This document shows positions 1-6,834 of a stretch of 22,149 nucleotides of DNA, in pieces. The notes below the pieces were generated by a model that worked only from the letters and a program-made list of their open reading frames with translations, made no database searches and was not told where the DNA came from. Source of the DNA: Microcaldota archaeon. GTDB lineage: Archaea; Micrarchaeota; Micrarchaeia; Micrarchaeales; CABMGC01. Numbering within the stretch: the stretch's first letter is position 1; each line of letters begins with the position of its first letter. The stretch is taken from NCBI GenBank assembly GCA_027449585.1, contig DAIDLJ010000014.1, positions 1 through 22,149 on the forward strand, read 5' to 3'. Both the position numbers and the translations under genes were made by a program.

Positions 1-2
1 CG

Positions 3-680
3 GTAGTACTTGATAATGTATCAAAGATCTATAAATCGGGAGAGATAGAGGTACGAGCCCTAGAGAACGTCTCCTTCAAACTTGAGGAGGGAGAATTTGC
101 GGCGATAGTAGGACCCTCTGGAAGCGGAAAATCTACCCTGATGAACATACTTGGGACAATAGACCGACCCTCGCACGGGGAGGTCTATATAGATGGGATG
201 CCGACTTCAAAGATGAACGGCGACGCATTGGCCGAATTCAGGAACAAGAAGCTCGGATTTGTATTCCAGGCGTTCAACCTAATAATGGGAATAGACGCGG
301 AGAAGAACGTGGAGCTCCCATTGATGGTCGGCGCCACTGCGGAGAGCGAGAGAAGAGAGAAGGCAGGCAAGTTGCTAAACAGGTTGGGCGTGGGACATAG
401 ACTACGGAACAATCCGACGCAGCTTAGCGGTGGTGAGCAGCAAAGAGTTGCAATAGCACGCGCACTGGTCAACGATCCCACGCTAATACTTGCGGATGAA
501 CCCACAGGCAATTTGGATACAAAATCTGGAGAGGAGGTAATAAAATTGCTTAGAGAGATAAGTAAGTCAGGGAAGGTTACAATAGTCATGGTTACCCACA
601 ATAAGGAAACCACAAGGTATTGCGATAGGATAATCTATATCAAGGATGGTAAGATGGAAAAGCAAGAGGTCTTGAAATGA
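3..680 (+). CDS. ABC transporter ATPase, MacB/LolD-like (5' partial)
   Basis: Nucleotide-binding subunit of an ABC transporter of the MacB/LolD/FtsE type, which powers a membrane permease from the cytosolic side. The reading frame is open to the left window edge, so the true start lies upstream; 225 residues are visible. Walker A GPSGSGKST is at visible residues 37-45, the signature LSGGEQQRVAIARAL near 143-157, Walker B with catalytic Glu (ILADEPTG) near 164-171, and the H-loop His in VMVTHN near 196-201. All catalytic motifs are intact. Its TGA overlaps the ATG of the next gene (ATGA), so the ATPase, secreted protein and FtsX-type permease form one translationally coupled operon. The substrate cannot be read from the sequence; MacB-like systems move peptides, lipoproteins or drugs, or act as mechanotransmitters. 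Confidence 0.93.
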   Translation, partial: VVLDNVSKIYKSGEIEVRALENVSFKLEEGEFAAIVGPSGSGKSTLMNILGTIDRPSHGEVYIDGMPTSKMNGDALAEFRNKKLGFVFQAFNLIMGIDAEKNVELPLMVGATAESERREKAGKLLNRLGVGHRLRNNPTQLSGGEQQRVAIARALVNDPTLILADEPTGNLDTKSGEEVIKLLREISKSGKVTIVMVTHNKETTRYCDRIIYIKDGKMEKQEVLK

Positions 681-1975
681 ATTTTGGAAAGGGCATTCTG
701 ATTGTTTTTGTACTGGCAGGTATGATGCCACTGGCTTTTGCTGGGCTTAGTGGCCCTTCGCCGATACCCAACCCGCCAAATTTCTATATCACCACAAATG
801 CTACAACTCTGTGCAAGGGACAGGTAAATTACATACCAATAACCGTAACGAACAAAGCGACAACGATAGGCAACCCTCACTCTCTAAACCAGACCTATAC
901 TGCTACTGTCGGACCCAATCCGCAGATGCAGAACGTAGTACTTAGTATGGCAGACACTAAGGGCTTTTACTCTGTAGGCAACGGGACAGTAAGCCTTGGG
1001 AACATTGGCGCGGGAAGCTCTGCATCTGCAATTGTCCCGGTGTTTGTTGGCGCAAATGTATCATCGCTGATCTCTGCAGGAATATCAATAAACTACTTCT
1101 ACTACACTTACTATACCGACACTGAAATAAGAAACGTCACTCTTGCCACGCAGCTGTGCAACCAGCCGCTCTCTGTGAGCATAACGCCGGGAGTTTTGAC
1201 TGCAGGCAACACGCAGACGCTTACGGTAAATATAACTAACAACGGGGCAACGACGCTAAATGGCATAACGATGTACGTAAAGTTCCCAAACCAGTATGTC
1301 GCATGGCTTGGCAACCAGCAAATAGCGGTAAACTCGCTACTGCCTGGCGAGACAGTATCAAGAAATGCACAGATATTCGTCTCTTACAATGCATCTGATG
1401 AATTTGCTGCGAATGTCTCCGCAACATTCTACAACGGCACCAATCTTGAGCAGATATACCAGAACAAGGAGATGCTGGCAAGTGGCATAATAAACCTGAC
1501 CGCGTCGAGCATAACCCTATCGCCATCAATACCTACTCCGGGCAGCATATTCTCCATATCATTCGTGCTCACAAACACTGGGACATCGGCAGCAAGCGCG
1601 GTTACTGCGACGATTCTGCCAACAAACGGATTTCGGTACTTTGGCTCTGATTCGATATTTGTAGGGTCGGTAGGAGCAGATAGCCAGACACCTGTAACGC
1701 TGACTTTGCAGGCTGGCAATAAGACCAAAGACGGCCAGTACAGCATCCCGATACGCATAGACTATCTCAATACAATAAGGCAGAACAATTCCCAGTCAAT
1801 ACAGGTTCCGGTCATTTTAGGCGCAGCGGCGACAAATGCCACAAGATTCTCTGGAAGGACTGCTACTGGAGGAGGTGGGTCGCTATTCACTATAATCTTA
1901 ATACTGATAGTGATAGCTCTTGCGTATCTTCTCTACAAGGAGAAGGAAAAAACAGGAGAGCACCATAAGAAGTGA
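677..1975 (+). CDS. Secreted, C-terminally anchored S-layer-like (COG1361-type) protein
   Basis: This 432-residue protein has an N-terminal signal peptide (hydrophobic core about residues 6-22, ending in AFA-like small residues). A long extracellular part follows, rich in Asn, Thr and Ser with many N-x-S/T sites, and it looks like two or three beta-sandwich (CARDB/S-layer-domain-like) repeats. A Gly-rich linker and one transmembrane helix (about 400-417) come next, then a short basic, cytosolic tail KEKEKTGEHHKK. Proteins of the COG1361 type often lie between ABC ATPase and FtsX-type permease genes in archaea, so it is probably the external partner of this transporter. The start overlaps the ATPase stop by four bases. 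Substrate contact or cell-wall spacing are both possible roles; no catalytic motif is seen. Confidence 0.75.
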   Translation: MNFGKGILIVFVLAGMMPLAFAGLSGPSPIPNPPNFYITTNATTLCKGQVNYIPITVTNKATTIGNPHSLNQTYTATVGPNPQMQNVVLSMADTKGFYSVGNGTVSLGNIGAGSSASAIVPVFVGANVSSLISAGISINYFYYTYYTDTEIRNVTLATQLCNQPLSVSITPGVLTAGNTQTLTVNITNNGATTLNGITMYVKFPNQYVAWLGNQQIAVNSLLPGETVSRNAQIFVSYNASDEFAANVSATFYNGTNLEQIYQNKEMLASGIINLTASSITLSPSIPTPGSIFSISFVLTNTGTSAASAVTATILPTNGFRYFGSDSIFVGSVGADSQTPVTLTLQAGNKTKDGQYSIPIRIDYLNTIRQNNSQSIQVPVILGAAATNATRFSGRTATGGGGSLFTIILILIVIALAYLLYKEKEKTGEHHKK

Positions 1976-1991
1976 ATGCAAGGTTTAGTGC

Positions 1992-3293
1992 ATGGAATTG
2001 AAAGACATTTTGTGGCTGAGCTTCACGGACCTTAAGGAAAAGAAAGTCCGCACGGCGCTCACGATATTCATGGTGGTAATTGGAGTTGCATCGATAGTGG
2101 CACTAGTCTCCCTTACTGCTGGAATAAGCGCAAGCATACAAAAGGAACTGTCTTCGCTTGGTCCAACATCAATAATACTGACTTCCACAAGGGCTTCGGG
2201 TTTTAGCGCCATAGACACGGCAGAACTTGCATCTTTGCCCAACTCAAGTGTAGTTGTGCCAATAGTTACAGGAGCTGCATCTCTTGCTTCCGGTAACCAA
2301 AACGTCTCTGTGACAGTGGTGGGTGTCACCACGCAGGGGCTACAGGCGCTACTTGGCGGCAATGTTAGCCTCTACCAGGGAGCGGTTTTCCAGGATACTA
2401 TTGCACCGGATACGGTACTGGGCCACGACGTCGCTTTTCCATCGTCCGCTGCAGGAAAGCAGAGCTTCTTCGTAGGACAGACGGCGACAATGCAGTTAGG
2501 AGGAAGGGGCGGGTCGAAATATACCATACCAATATCAGGCATACTTCAGGCATATGGGTCCTCGATAATACCAATAGACTCGGCAGCAATAGTATCGTTG
2601 CCTGCTGCTGAGGCGTTGCTGCATCGTACATCATTCAACGAGATACTCGTCAAGGCTTCAAATACCTCCAGCGTTACGCCTCTGTCTACATTGATATCAG
2701 ACATATATGGCAGCAATGCTAGGGTGATAAACACGCAGCAGCTTGCAGCAACTGCGGCGTCCATAATAGGATCAATAAGCCTTCTGCTTATTGTGATTGC
2801 AGGCATATCACTGTTCGTCGCATCAATAGGCATAATGAACATAATGCTCATGGCAGTACTTGAAAAGACGCATGAGATAGGCATAATGAAATCGATAGGA
2901 TTCAAGAGCCGCGATGTGCTTACTGTATTCCTCTTTCAGGCGTTAATAATAGGCATGATTGGGGGCATAATAGGCATCTTTCTTGGCGCTGCGGCATCTT
3001 ATGGACTTGCTGCGGCTAGCAGCTCTGGATCTAGTAGCTCCTCGGCGCCACAATCTTCTGGTTCTGCGACTTTTGCCGGAGGACCGCGTGGTGGGGGTGG
3101 AGGGCTTGGGTCCTCATCCTCAGGACCGGGAGGAGCGTCATCAGGGGGCGGACTATCTTTTCAGCCGGTACTGAGCATGTCAACGATAATTGAGGCCATG
3201 CTTGTGGCAATAATTGTAAGCGCATTGGCAGGGATATATCCTGCATGGAGAGCATCGCAGATGCAGCCAATAGATGCCCTCAGACAGCTCTAG
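1992..3293 (+). CDS. ABC transporter permease, MacB/FtsX family
   Basis: This 433-residue permease is the membrane partner of the ATPase at 3-680. It has the MacB layout: a short cytosolic N-terminus (MELKDILWLSFTDLKEKKVR), TM1 at about 22-45, a large external MacB_PCD-like domain to about residue 250, then the FtsX domain with TM2 near 258-290, the cytosolic coupling loop containing EKTHEIGIMKSIGFKSRD, TM3 near 313-338 and TM4 near 397-418, ending in PAWRASQMQPIDALRQL, a typical family C-terminus. The odd part is a Ser/Gly-rich low-complexity insert at about residues 343-387 in the external loop between TM3 and TM4, where relatives have a short turn. The gene starts 16 bases after the secreted-protein stop, in the same operon. 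Confidence 0.92.
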   Translation: MELKDILWLSFTDLKEKKVRTALTIFMVVIGVASIVALVSLTAGISASIQKELSSLGPTSIILTSTRASGFSAIDTAELASLPNSSVVVPIVTGAASLASGNQNVSVTVVGVTTQGLQALLGGNVSLYQGAVFQDTIAPDTVLGHDVAFPSSAAGKQSFFVGQTATMQLGGRGGSKYTIPISGILQAYGSSIIPIDSAAIVSLPAAEALLHRTSFNEILVKASNTSSVTPLSTLISDIYGSNARVINTQQLAATAASIIGSISLLLIVIAGISLFVASIGIMNIMLMAVLEKTHEIGIMKSIGFKSRDVLTVFLFQALIIGMIGGIIGIFLGAAASYGLAAASSSGSSSSSAPQSSGSATFAGGPRGGGGGLGSSSSGPGGASSGGGLSFQPVLSMSTIIEAMLVAIIVSALAGIYPAWRASQMQPIDALRQL

Positions 3294-3313
3294 CCGTAAG
3301 AATTCCAGTTAGG

Positions 3314-3322
3314 TATTTATTA
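3314..3322 (+). promoter_or_regulatory. TATA box for the membrane PLD-like gene
   Basis: The A/T-rich box TATTTATTA is centred 25 bases before the ATG at 3343, the spacing expected for a leaderless archaeal transcript. This favours ATG 3343 over the in-frame TTG at 3334. Confidence 0.45.
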
Positions 3323-3342
3323 CTTCAAATAAATTGTTAAGC

Positions 3343-4347
3343 ATGGAACCAGACAGGCATTATGATAGCAGGACTGCAAGCATACTGCTGATAACCGCAT
3401 CGCTCATACTCATGGCGAACGGGATACTCAACATGTACCGTTTCTCCATGCAGTTTGGCGTTGGAGTGGGCGCGATTGCGGAGAGTTACTACCACAACAT
3501 AAGCATAGCGCCAGCCCTTATGCCTGCAGCGAACCTGATTAGCACCACGTACCAGACCATAATGGAATCTGCACTTGCCTCCGCAATAGCATTCATTATG
3601 TTCGTAATGGCTTTCATGCTCTTCCTTAAAGGCCCTACGAATTATGAGACATACCTCAAGAGATACGTTCCACTGCACCTGGTGCTTACACTGATATACT
3701 TAGTGATCATAATGATCATGAGCTTTGCATTCTCCTCGGCAATAGACAGCTTTGCGCTCTATATGAGCTATCTTGCGATCGCAATCTGCATAGTAATAGA
3801 TATTTACCTGGAGTACAGCGCGCGCAGACCTACGGAGGCAAGCAGATTTGGCAGGGGTATAAGCATAAACCCGCTAACACCGTATTCTAACCTGGTAAAG
3901 CTTAGGGAGATGCTCTTTGGCAACCTATCCGGGGAGGTTGGCATAGTTGACAAGCACTTCAACTCCGCAGCCATGGCGAATCTGCACAGGCTTTTGCCTG
4001 CAGAGAGCGGCAGGATAACCTCGCTGAGGATACTCACATCGGAGGAGATGCTTGACTCTAAATTCAGCGGCAACTACCAGGACCTAAAGAGCGAGCTCAA
4101 GAACATTGGCATAGACTTGGAACTTAGGATAATGAGCAAGGAGGATTCACTTAGCCAGCACGAACGATTCATATTCGACAGCAATGTTTCGTATAAGATA
4201 CCACCGCTGAGCATAATAAACAAAAAGAGCGAGCATATAGTGAAGATGAGCACTAGGGATGCAAAGACAAGATTCGATTATCTCTGCAGAAGTGCGATAA
4301 AGCTGGAGAACTATTCACAGAAACAGGGAAGATCCGAAGTTGAATAA
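3343..4347 (+). CDS. Four-helix membrane protein with PLD-like cytosolic domain
   Basis: This protein of 334 residues is not assigned to a named family. Four hydrophobic helices fill the N-terminal half (about residues 12-32, 73-98, 112-136 and 140-160), followed by a soluble domain of about 170 residues. That domain has alternating strands and helices and ends in SQHERFIFD, about ten residues, then KIPPLSIINKK and a short strand. This arrangement resembles the His-containing half of phospholipase D-like or MIT_C-type domains, where H-x-R/K replaces the full HKD motif. The similarity is my own reading and is not proven. A TTG nine bases upstream (3334) is an alternative start; the TATA spacing favours the ATG. 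It lies 49 bases after the ABC operon and appears to have its own promoter. Confidence 0.7.
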   Translation: MEPDRHYDSRTASILLITASLILMANGILNMYRFSMQFGVGVGAIAESYYHNISIAPALMPAANLISTTYQTIMESALASAIAFIMFVMAFMLFLKGPTNYETYLKRYVPLHLVLTLIYLVIIMIMSFAFSSAIDSFALYMSYLAIAICIVIDIYLEYSARRPTEASRFGRGISINPLTPYSNLVKLREMLFGNLSGEVGIVDKHFNSAAMANLHRLLPAESGRITSLRILTSEEMLDSKFSGNYQDLKSELKNIGIDLELRIMSKEDSLSQHERFIFDSNVSYKIPPLSIINKKSEHIVKMSTRDAKTRFDYLCRSAIKLENYSQKQGRSEVE

Positions 4348-4357
4348 GAATAACGCA

Positions 4358-4428
4358 TGGGCCCGCGGAGAATCGAACTCCGGTCTCCGCCGTGTGAAGG
4401 CGACGTCTTACCATTGGACTACGAGCCC
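4358..4428 (-). tRNA. tRNA-Val (CAC)
   Basis: The 71-base gene reads on the minus strand. The acceptor stem GGGCTCG/CGGGCCC has seven pairs with one G-T. The D-arm contains AATGGTA, the anticodon stem is TCGCC/GGCGG with loop TTCACAC (anticodon CAC, codon GTG), and the T-arm is CGGAG-TTCGATT-CTCCG. The discriminator base is A. CCA is not encoded and there is no intron. The D-stem has one weak C-A position. Confidence 0.95.
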
Positions 4429-4469
4429 GTAGGGATTAAAATAATTAGGGATAGATAGAATAATATATC

Positions 4470-4474
4470 GGTGA
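4470..4474 (+). promoter_or_regulatory. Ribosome binding site deciding the TTG start of the adenosyltransferase
   Basis: GGTGA lies four bases before TTG at 4479. An in-frame TAA at 4461-4463 leaves no ATG or GTG start for this frame, so the TTG is the only reasonable start and the site supports it. An A/T-rich stretch at about 4434-4447 is a candidate TATA box. Confidence 0.5.
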
Positions 4475-4478
4475 ATCC

Positions 4479-5021
4479 TTGACTAAATACTACACTGGAA
4501 AGGGGGATGACGGAACCACTGGCATACTTTCCAGCCATAGGGTCAGGAAGACCAATGCGCTAATCGAGGCAATTGGCGACCTTGACGAGTTAAACAGCGC
4601 AATTGGAGTGGCATTGCTTTATGTAAATGATAAGGGAGTCTCCAAGACGCTCAGGTCGGTGCAGAGCGATCTGTTCGTTCTGGGAGCTAATCTGGCCTCA
4701 GCAGAAGGGCAGAGAATCGGCAAAGCGCAGATAAAGGAGACCGCGCTGAAAGGGCTCGAAGCCGGGATAGCAGAACTTGACGGCAAGACGCCGGAACTAA
4801 AAGAATTTGTGCTTCCGGGAGGTAGCGTTGCTTCGGCGCATGTGCACCTTGCCAGGGCAGTGGCGCGCAGAACGGAGAGGAGAGTACTAGCCGCAAGGTC
4901 GGACTACAAGATAGACGCCATGGCTATAGCATACCTAAACCGGCTCTCGTCCTATCTCTTTGCAGCGGCGATGTATCTGAATGCCAAGGAGAAGGTAGAC
5001 GAGCTCCATCCAAAGTATTAG
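4479..5021 (+). CDS. pduO: ATP:cob(I)alamin adenosyltransferase, PduO/MMAB type
   Basis: It transfers the adenosyl group of ATP to cob(I)alamin to give adenosylcobalamin, the cofactor of mutases and class II ribonucleotide reductase. At 180 residues it has the normal size. The N-terminal ATP-binding stretch reads KYYTGKGDDGTTGI (residues 3-16), a close match to the family's K-[IV]-Y-T-x-x-G-D-x-G-x-T-x-L. It is followed by VRKTN and EAIGDLDELNSAIGVAL, the segment FVLPGG, the arginine-rich helix RAVARRTERRV (about 125-135), and YLNRLSSYLFAAAMYLNA. This is the all-alpha five-helix fold. Translation starts at TTG. No cobalamin-dependent enzyme is visible in the window. Its stop overlaps that of the convergent kinase gene by four bases. 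Confidence 0.93.
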   Translation: MTKYYTGKGDDGTTGILSSHRVRKTNALIEAIGDLDELNSAIGVALLYVNDKGVSKTLRSVQSDLFVLGANLASAEGQRIGKAQIKETALKGLEAGIAELDGKTPELKEFVLPGGSVASAHVHLARAVARRTERRVLAARSDYKIDAMAIAYLNRLSSYLFAAAMYLNAKEKVDELHPKY

Positions 5022-5548
5022 CCTCTTTGCATGCTCAGCTTCTTTTTTATAGCGCTTGCGGCTGCCTGAGAAGACATTTTCGACGTGTTTATGCTGATGC
5101 TGTGCTGCGATCTTATCTTTTTGAATGGGCCATACATCTTTTTGAATTCAAAGAACTCCTTCTTCTCAGTTATCTTGCTAAATGCCGAGCCCTTCCTGGA
5201 CGCCATCCTTCTTAGCAGGGTCCTTGCATCGCACCTTAGCTCTACGAAGAAGACGCAGCCGCCGCTGCGCTCAACGATATCTATGGTCCTGCCTATGAAG
5301 TCCAGGTCGTTGGGCCTTGCATAGGTGAATATCAGGCCCTTTTCGATGCTCGCGGTGGTGGCTATAGCGGCAAGATTAACTGCCCTGATCATCTCCTGGG
5401 TTCTTGGGCCGCTGTTGCCATAGATTGACTTGGCAAGGTCTATTGCTATATGGTTGTGGAACACAGAATATCCGAGGATTCCTGAGAGCTCCCTGGCAAC
5501 AGTGAGCTTGCCTACGCCAGGAGGGCCATATATGAATATCAGCTCCAT
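5018..5548 (-). CDS. P-loop kinase/NTPase, AAA_33-like (shikimate kinase-like)
   Basis: This 176-residue P-loop protein begins MELIFIYGPPGVGKLTVARE, so the Walker A sits at residues 8-16. The hydroxyl residue that usually follows the Lys is replaced by Leu (GKLT). This is a recurring trait of a small family whose members read YGPPxVGKLTVxRELA and then FHNHxxxDL, as here (FHNHIAIDL, 31-39). The remainder has a kinase-like layout: a strand ending in Glu-Leu (FVELRC), an LRRM helix with Arg residues that could form a lid, and a charged C-terminus. Substrate unknown; small-molecule phosphorylation is inferred from the family. It follows scpB by seven bases and is the last gene of the scpA-scpB operon. 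Confidence 0.75.
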   Translation of the reverse strand: MELIFIYGPPGVGKLTVARELSGILGYSVFHNHIAIDLAKSIYGNSGPRTQEMIRAVNLAAIATTASIEKGLIFTYARPNDLDFIGRTIDIVERSGGCVFFVELRCDARTLLRRMASRKGSAFSKITEKKEFFEFKKMYGPFKKIRSQHSISINTSKMSSQAAASAIKKKLSMQRG

Positions 5549-5555
5549 GATAAGG

Positions 5556-6017
5556 CTATACGCTGAAGTATTCTTTAAACTTAGGAGTTGTCTCTATCTT
5601 CTTGGTCCGCTTGTACTTGTGCGTCTGCACAAACTCCTTCTGCTCGAGCTCGCCCATGTATTCGTAGGTAGATGAGCCGAAGTACTTGACAAGGTCGCTC
5701 TGGAAGACACCCTCATTCTTGCTTATGTACGCAAGTATCCTTAGTGCGCCCCGGCTTATGTCAGGCCCCTTTGCAAGCGAACTCACTCTTGATACGTACT
5801 GATCCTTCAGGCTGAACATGTACTTGCCGCTTATGGCCATTATCTTGAGGGAGGTGTCCTTTGCGTCGTATTCGGCAACAAGTTCATTTAAAAGACGCTC
5901 TATCAGGCCTGGCGATGCTATGCCCGTTGCGGTGGATATCTCGCTGATGCTCATTGCATTTGGCGACATGAAGAGTGCGGCTTCTATAAGCCTCTTGGAT
6001 TCCGAGTTCTCATCCAT
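5556..6017 (-). CDS. scpB: Segregation and condensation protein B (ScpB)
   Basis: The 153-residue protein is a ScpB/Rec8-like winged-helix subunit. In known SMC-ScpAB condensins it binds the centre of the kleisin ScpA and helps compact and segregate the chromosome. Seen here are KRLIEAALFMSPNAMSISEI, typical of the first winged helix, then LKIMAISGKYMFSLK as the wing, and the second winged-helix domain RGALRILAYISKNEGVFQSD with a C-terminal EFVQTHKYKRTKKIETTPKF. Bacterial ScpB has about 190 residues, so this is a compact form. I chose the ATG at 6017; a TTG immediately before it (6020) is the alternative. It starts five bases after the scpA stop. SMC itself is not in the window. Confidence 0.88.
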   Translation of the reverse strand: MDENSESKRLIEAALFMSPNAMSISEISTATGIASPGLIERLLNELVAEYDAKDTSLKIMAISGKYMFSLKDQYVSRVSSLAKGPDISRGALRILAYISKNEGVFQSDLVKYFGSSTYEYMGELEQKEFVQTHKYKRTKKIETTPKFKEYFSV

Positions 6018-6022
6018 CAAAT

Positions 6023-6724
6023 CTACTTGAGCGCTATTATTATCTCTGAGAAGAACTTCTCCTGTATCATGGTTACCCTGTCCTTGTGGGCAAGAAAAAG
6101 GAGGGGTATGAAAAGGCCCAGCAGCGGATCGTTTATCGATGAGAGCCTGGACAGGTACGAGAAGGTCACCATGTTGCTCTTGTCGACGTTTTCCTTCATT
6201 ATGTCATAGAGCTTCTCAGTCTCGGCCTCTATGTCGAAGTTTTCCAGCTTTATTGGAACGAATGGCAATGGCTTTTCCGATGGGGAGAGCCTGGTCTCCT
6301 TTATCTTCATGGCCTCGTCAAGCGCAGATATGAGTTCAGTAAGTGATATCTTCCTTGTCGGAGGCAGCCTGAGCCTGAAGTTAAGCGTATCTACAACTAT
6401 GTTGGGCCTTTCGAATCCTGCTTCCGATGACTCTTCGGTGTCGGCATAGTCCTGCAGGCTTATGTAGTTGCTCTTTAGTCTGAGGAGTATGGCGGCGGCA
6501 AGTATTATGTTTGCTGGAACCCTCAGATCAAGGACCTTGAGCTTCTTTACAGTGTCGATGTACTTGTCGACGATGTCTATGATGTCTATGTTCCATGGAT
6601 CCAGCTTGTTCTTTTCTGCAAGGTCCAGAAGAAGATCTCTCCATGTTGCTTCGTTGTTGACTAGGTCGATTATGTCCGAACTGGTATTTACCTCTACCAC
6701 TAGTTCCGTCTGCATGGTCGCCAT
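6023..6724 (-). CDS. scpA: Segregation and condensation protein A (kleisin ScpA)
   Basis: This kleisin of 233 residues would bridge the SMC dimer heads. Its N-terminal helical segment is typical: WRDLLLDLAEKNKLDPWNID (about 28-47), then IVDKYIDTVKKL and the LRVPANIILAAAILLRLKS block. A charged linker follows, and the C-terminal winged helix (VTFSYLSRL, FIPLLFLAHKDRVTMIQEKF) binds the SMC head. The reading frame is open 18 codons further upstream, but a TATA box centred 27 bases before ATG 6724 supports that start, giving an N-terminus MATMQTELVVEV. It is the first gene of the operon scpA-scpB-kinase. Confidence 0.92.
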   Translation of the reverse strand: MATMQTELVVEVNTSSDIIDLVNNEATWRDLLLDLAEKNKLDPWNIDIIDIVDKYIDTVKKLKVLDLRVPANIILAAAILLRLKSNYISLQDYADTEESSEAGFERPNIVVDTLNFRLRLPPTRKISLTELISALDEAMKIKETRLSPSEKPLPFVPIKLENFDIEAETEKLYDIMKENVDKSNMVTFSYLSRLSSINDPLLGLFIPLLFLAHKDRVTMIQEKFFSEIIIALK

Positions 6725-6746
6725 GGTTTGTTTATAGAGGTCAAAT

Positions 6747-6755
6747 AATAAATAT
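6747..6755 (-). promoter_or_regulatory. TATA box of the scpA operon
   Basis: On the minus strand the box reads ATATTTATT, centred 27 bases before ATG 6724, which fits a leaderless transcript. The region 6725-6834 is a divergent promoter region shared with the dehydrogenase gene. Confidence 0.5.
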
Positions 6756-6794
6756 CTTTGGCATAGACGGCGCAGCACAAAATTTAGCTCAACG

Positions 6795-6803
6795 TTTAAT
6801 AAC
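6795..6803 (+). promoter_or_regulatory. Candidate TATA box of the aldehyde dehydrogenase gene
   Basis: GTTTAATAA lies about 36 bases before ATG 6835. With the usual TATA-to-start-site spacing this leaves a leader of about ten bases that carries a GGGAG ribosome binding site. Confidence 0.35.
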
Positions 6804-6834
6804 TTTTATTGGAAAATAAATACTGGGAGATGAG

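Noticed and set aside
2983..3174. Plus-strand frame over the Ser/Gly-rich insert of the permease
   Set aside because: It is an out-of-frame reading of a G/C-rich repeat; the permease frame continues through to a proper C-terminus.
6725..6778. Longer ScpA start at 6778
   Set aside because: The extension covers the TATA box at 6747-6755 and does not look like ScpA.
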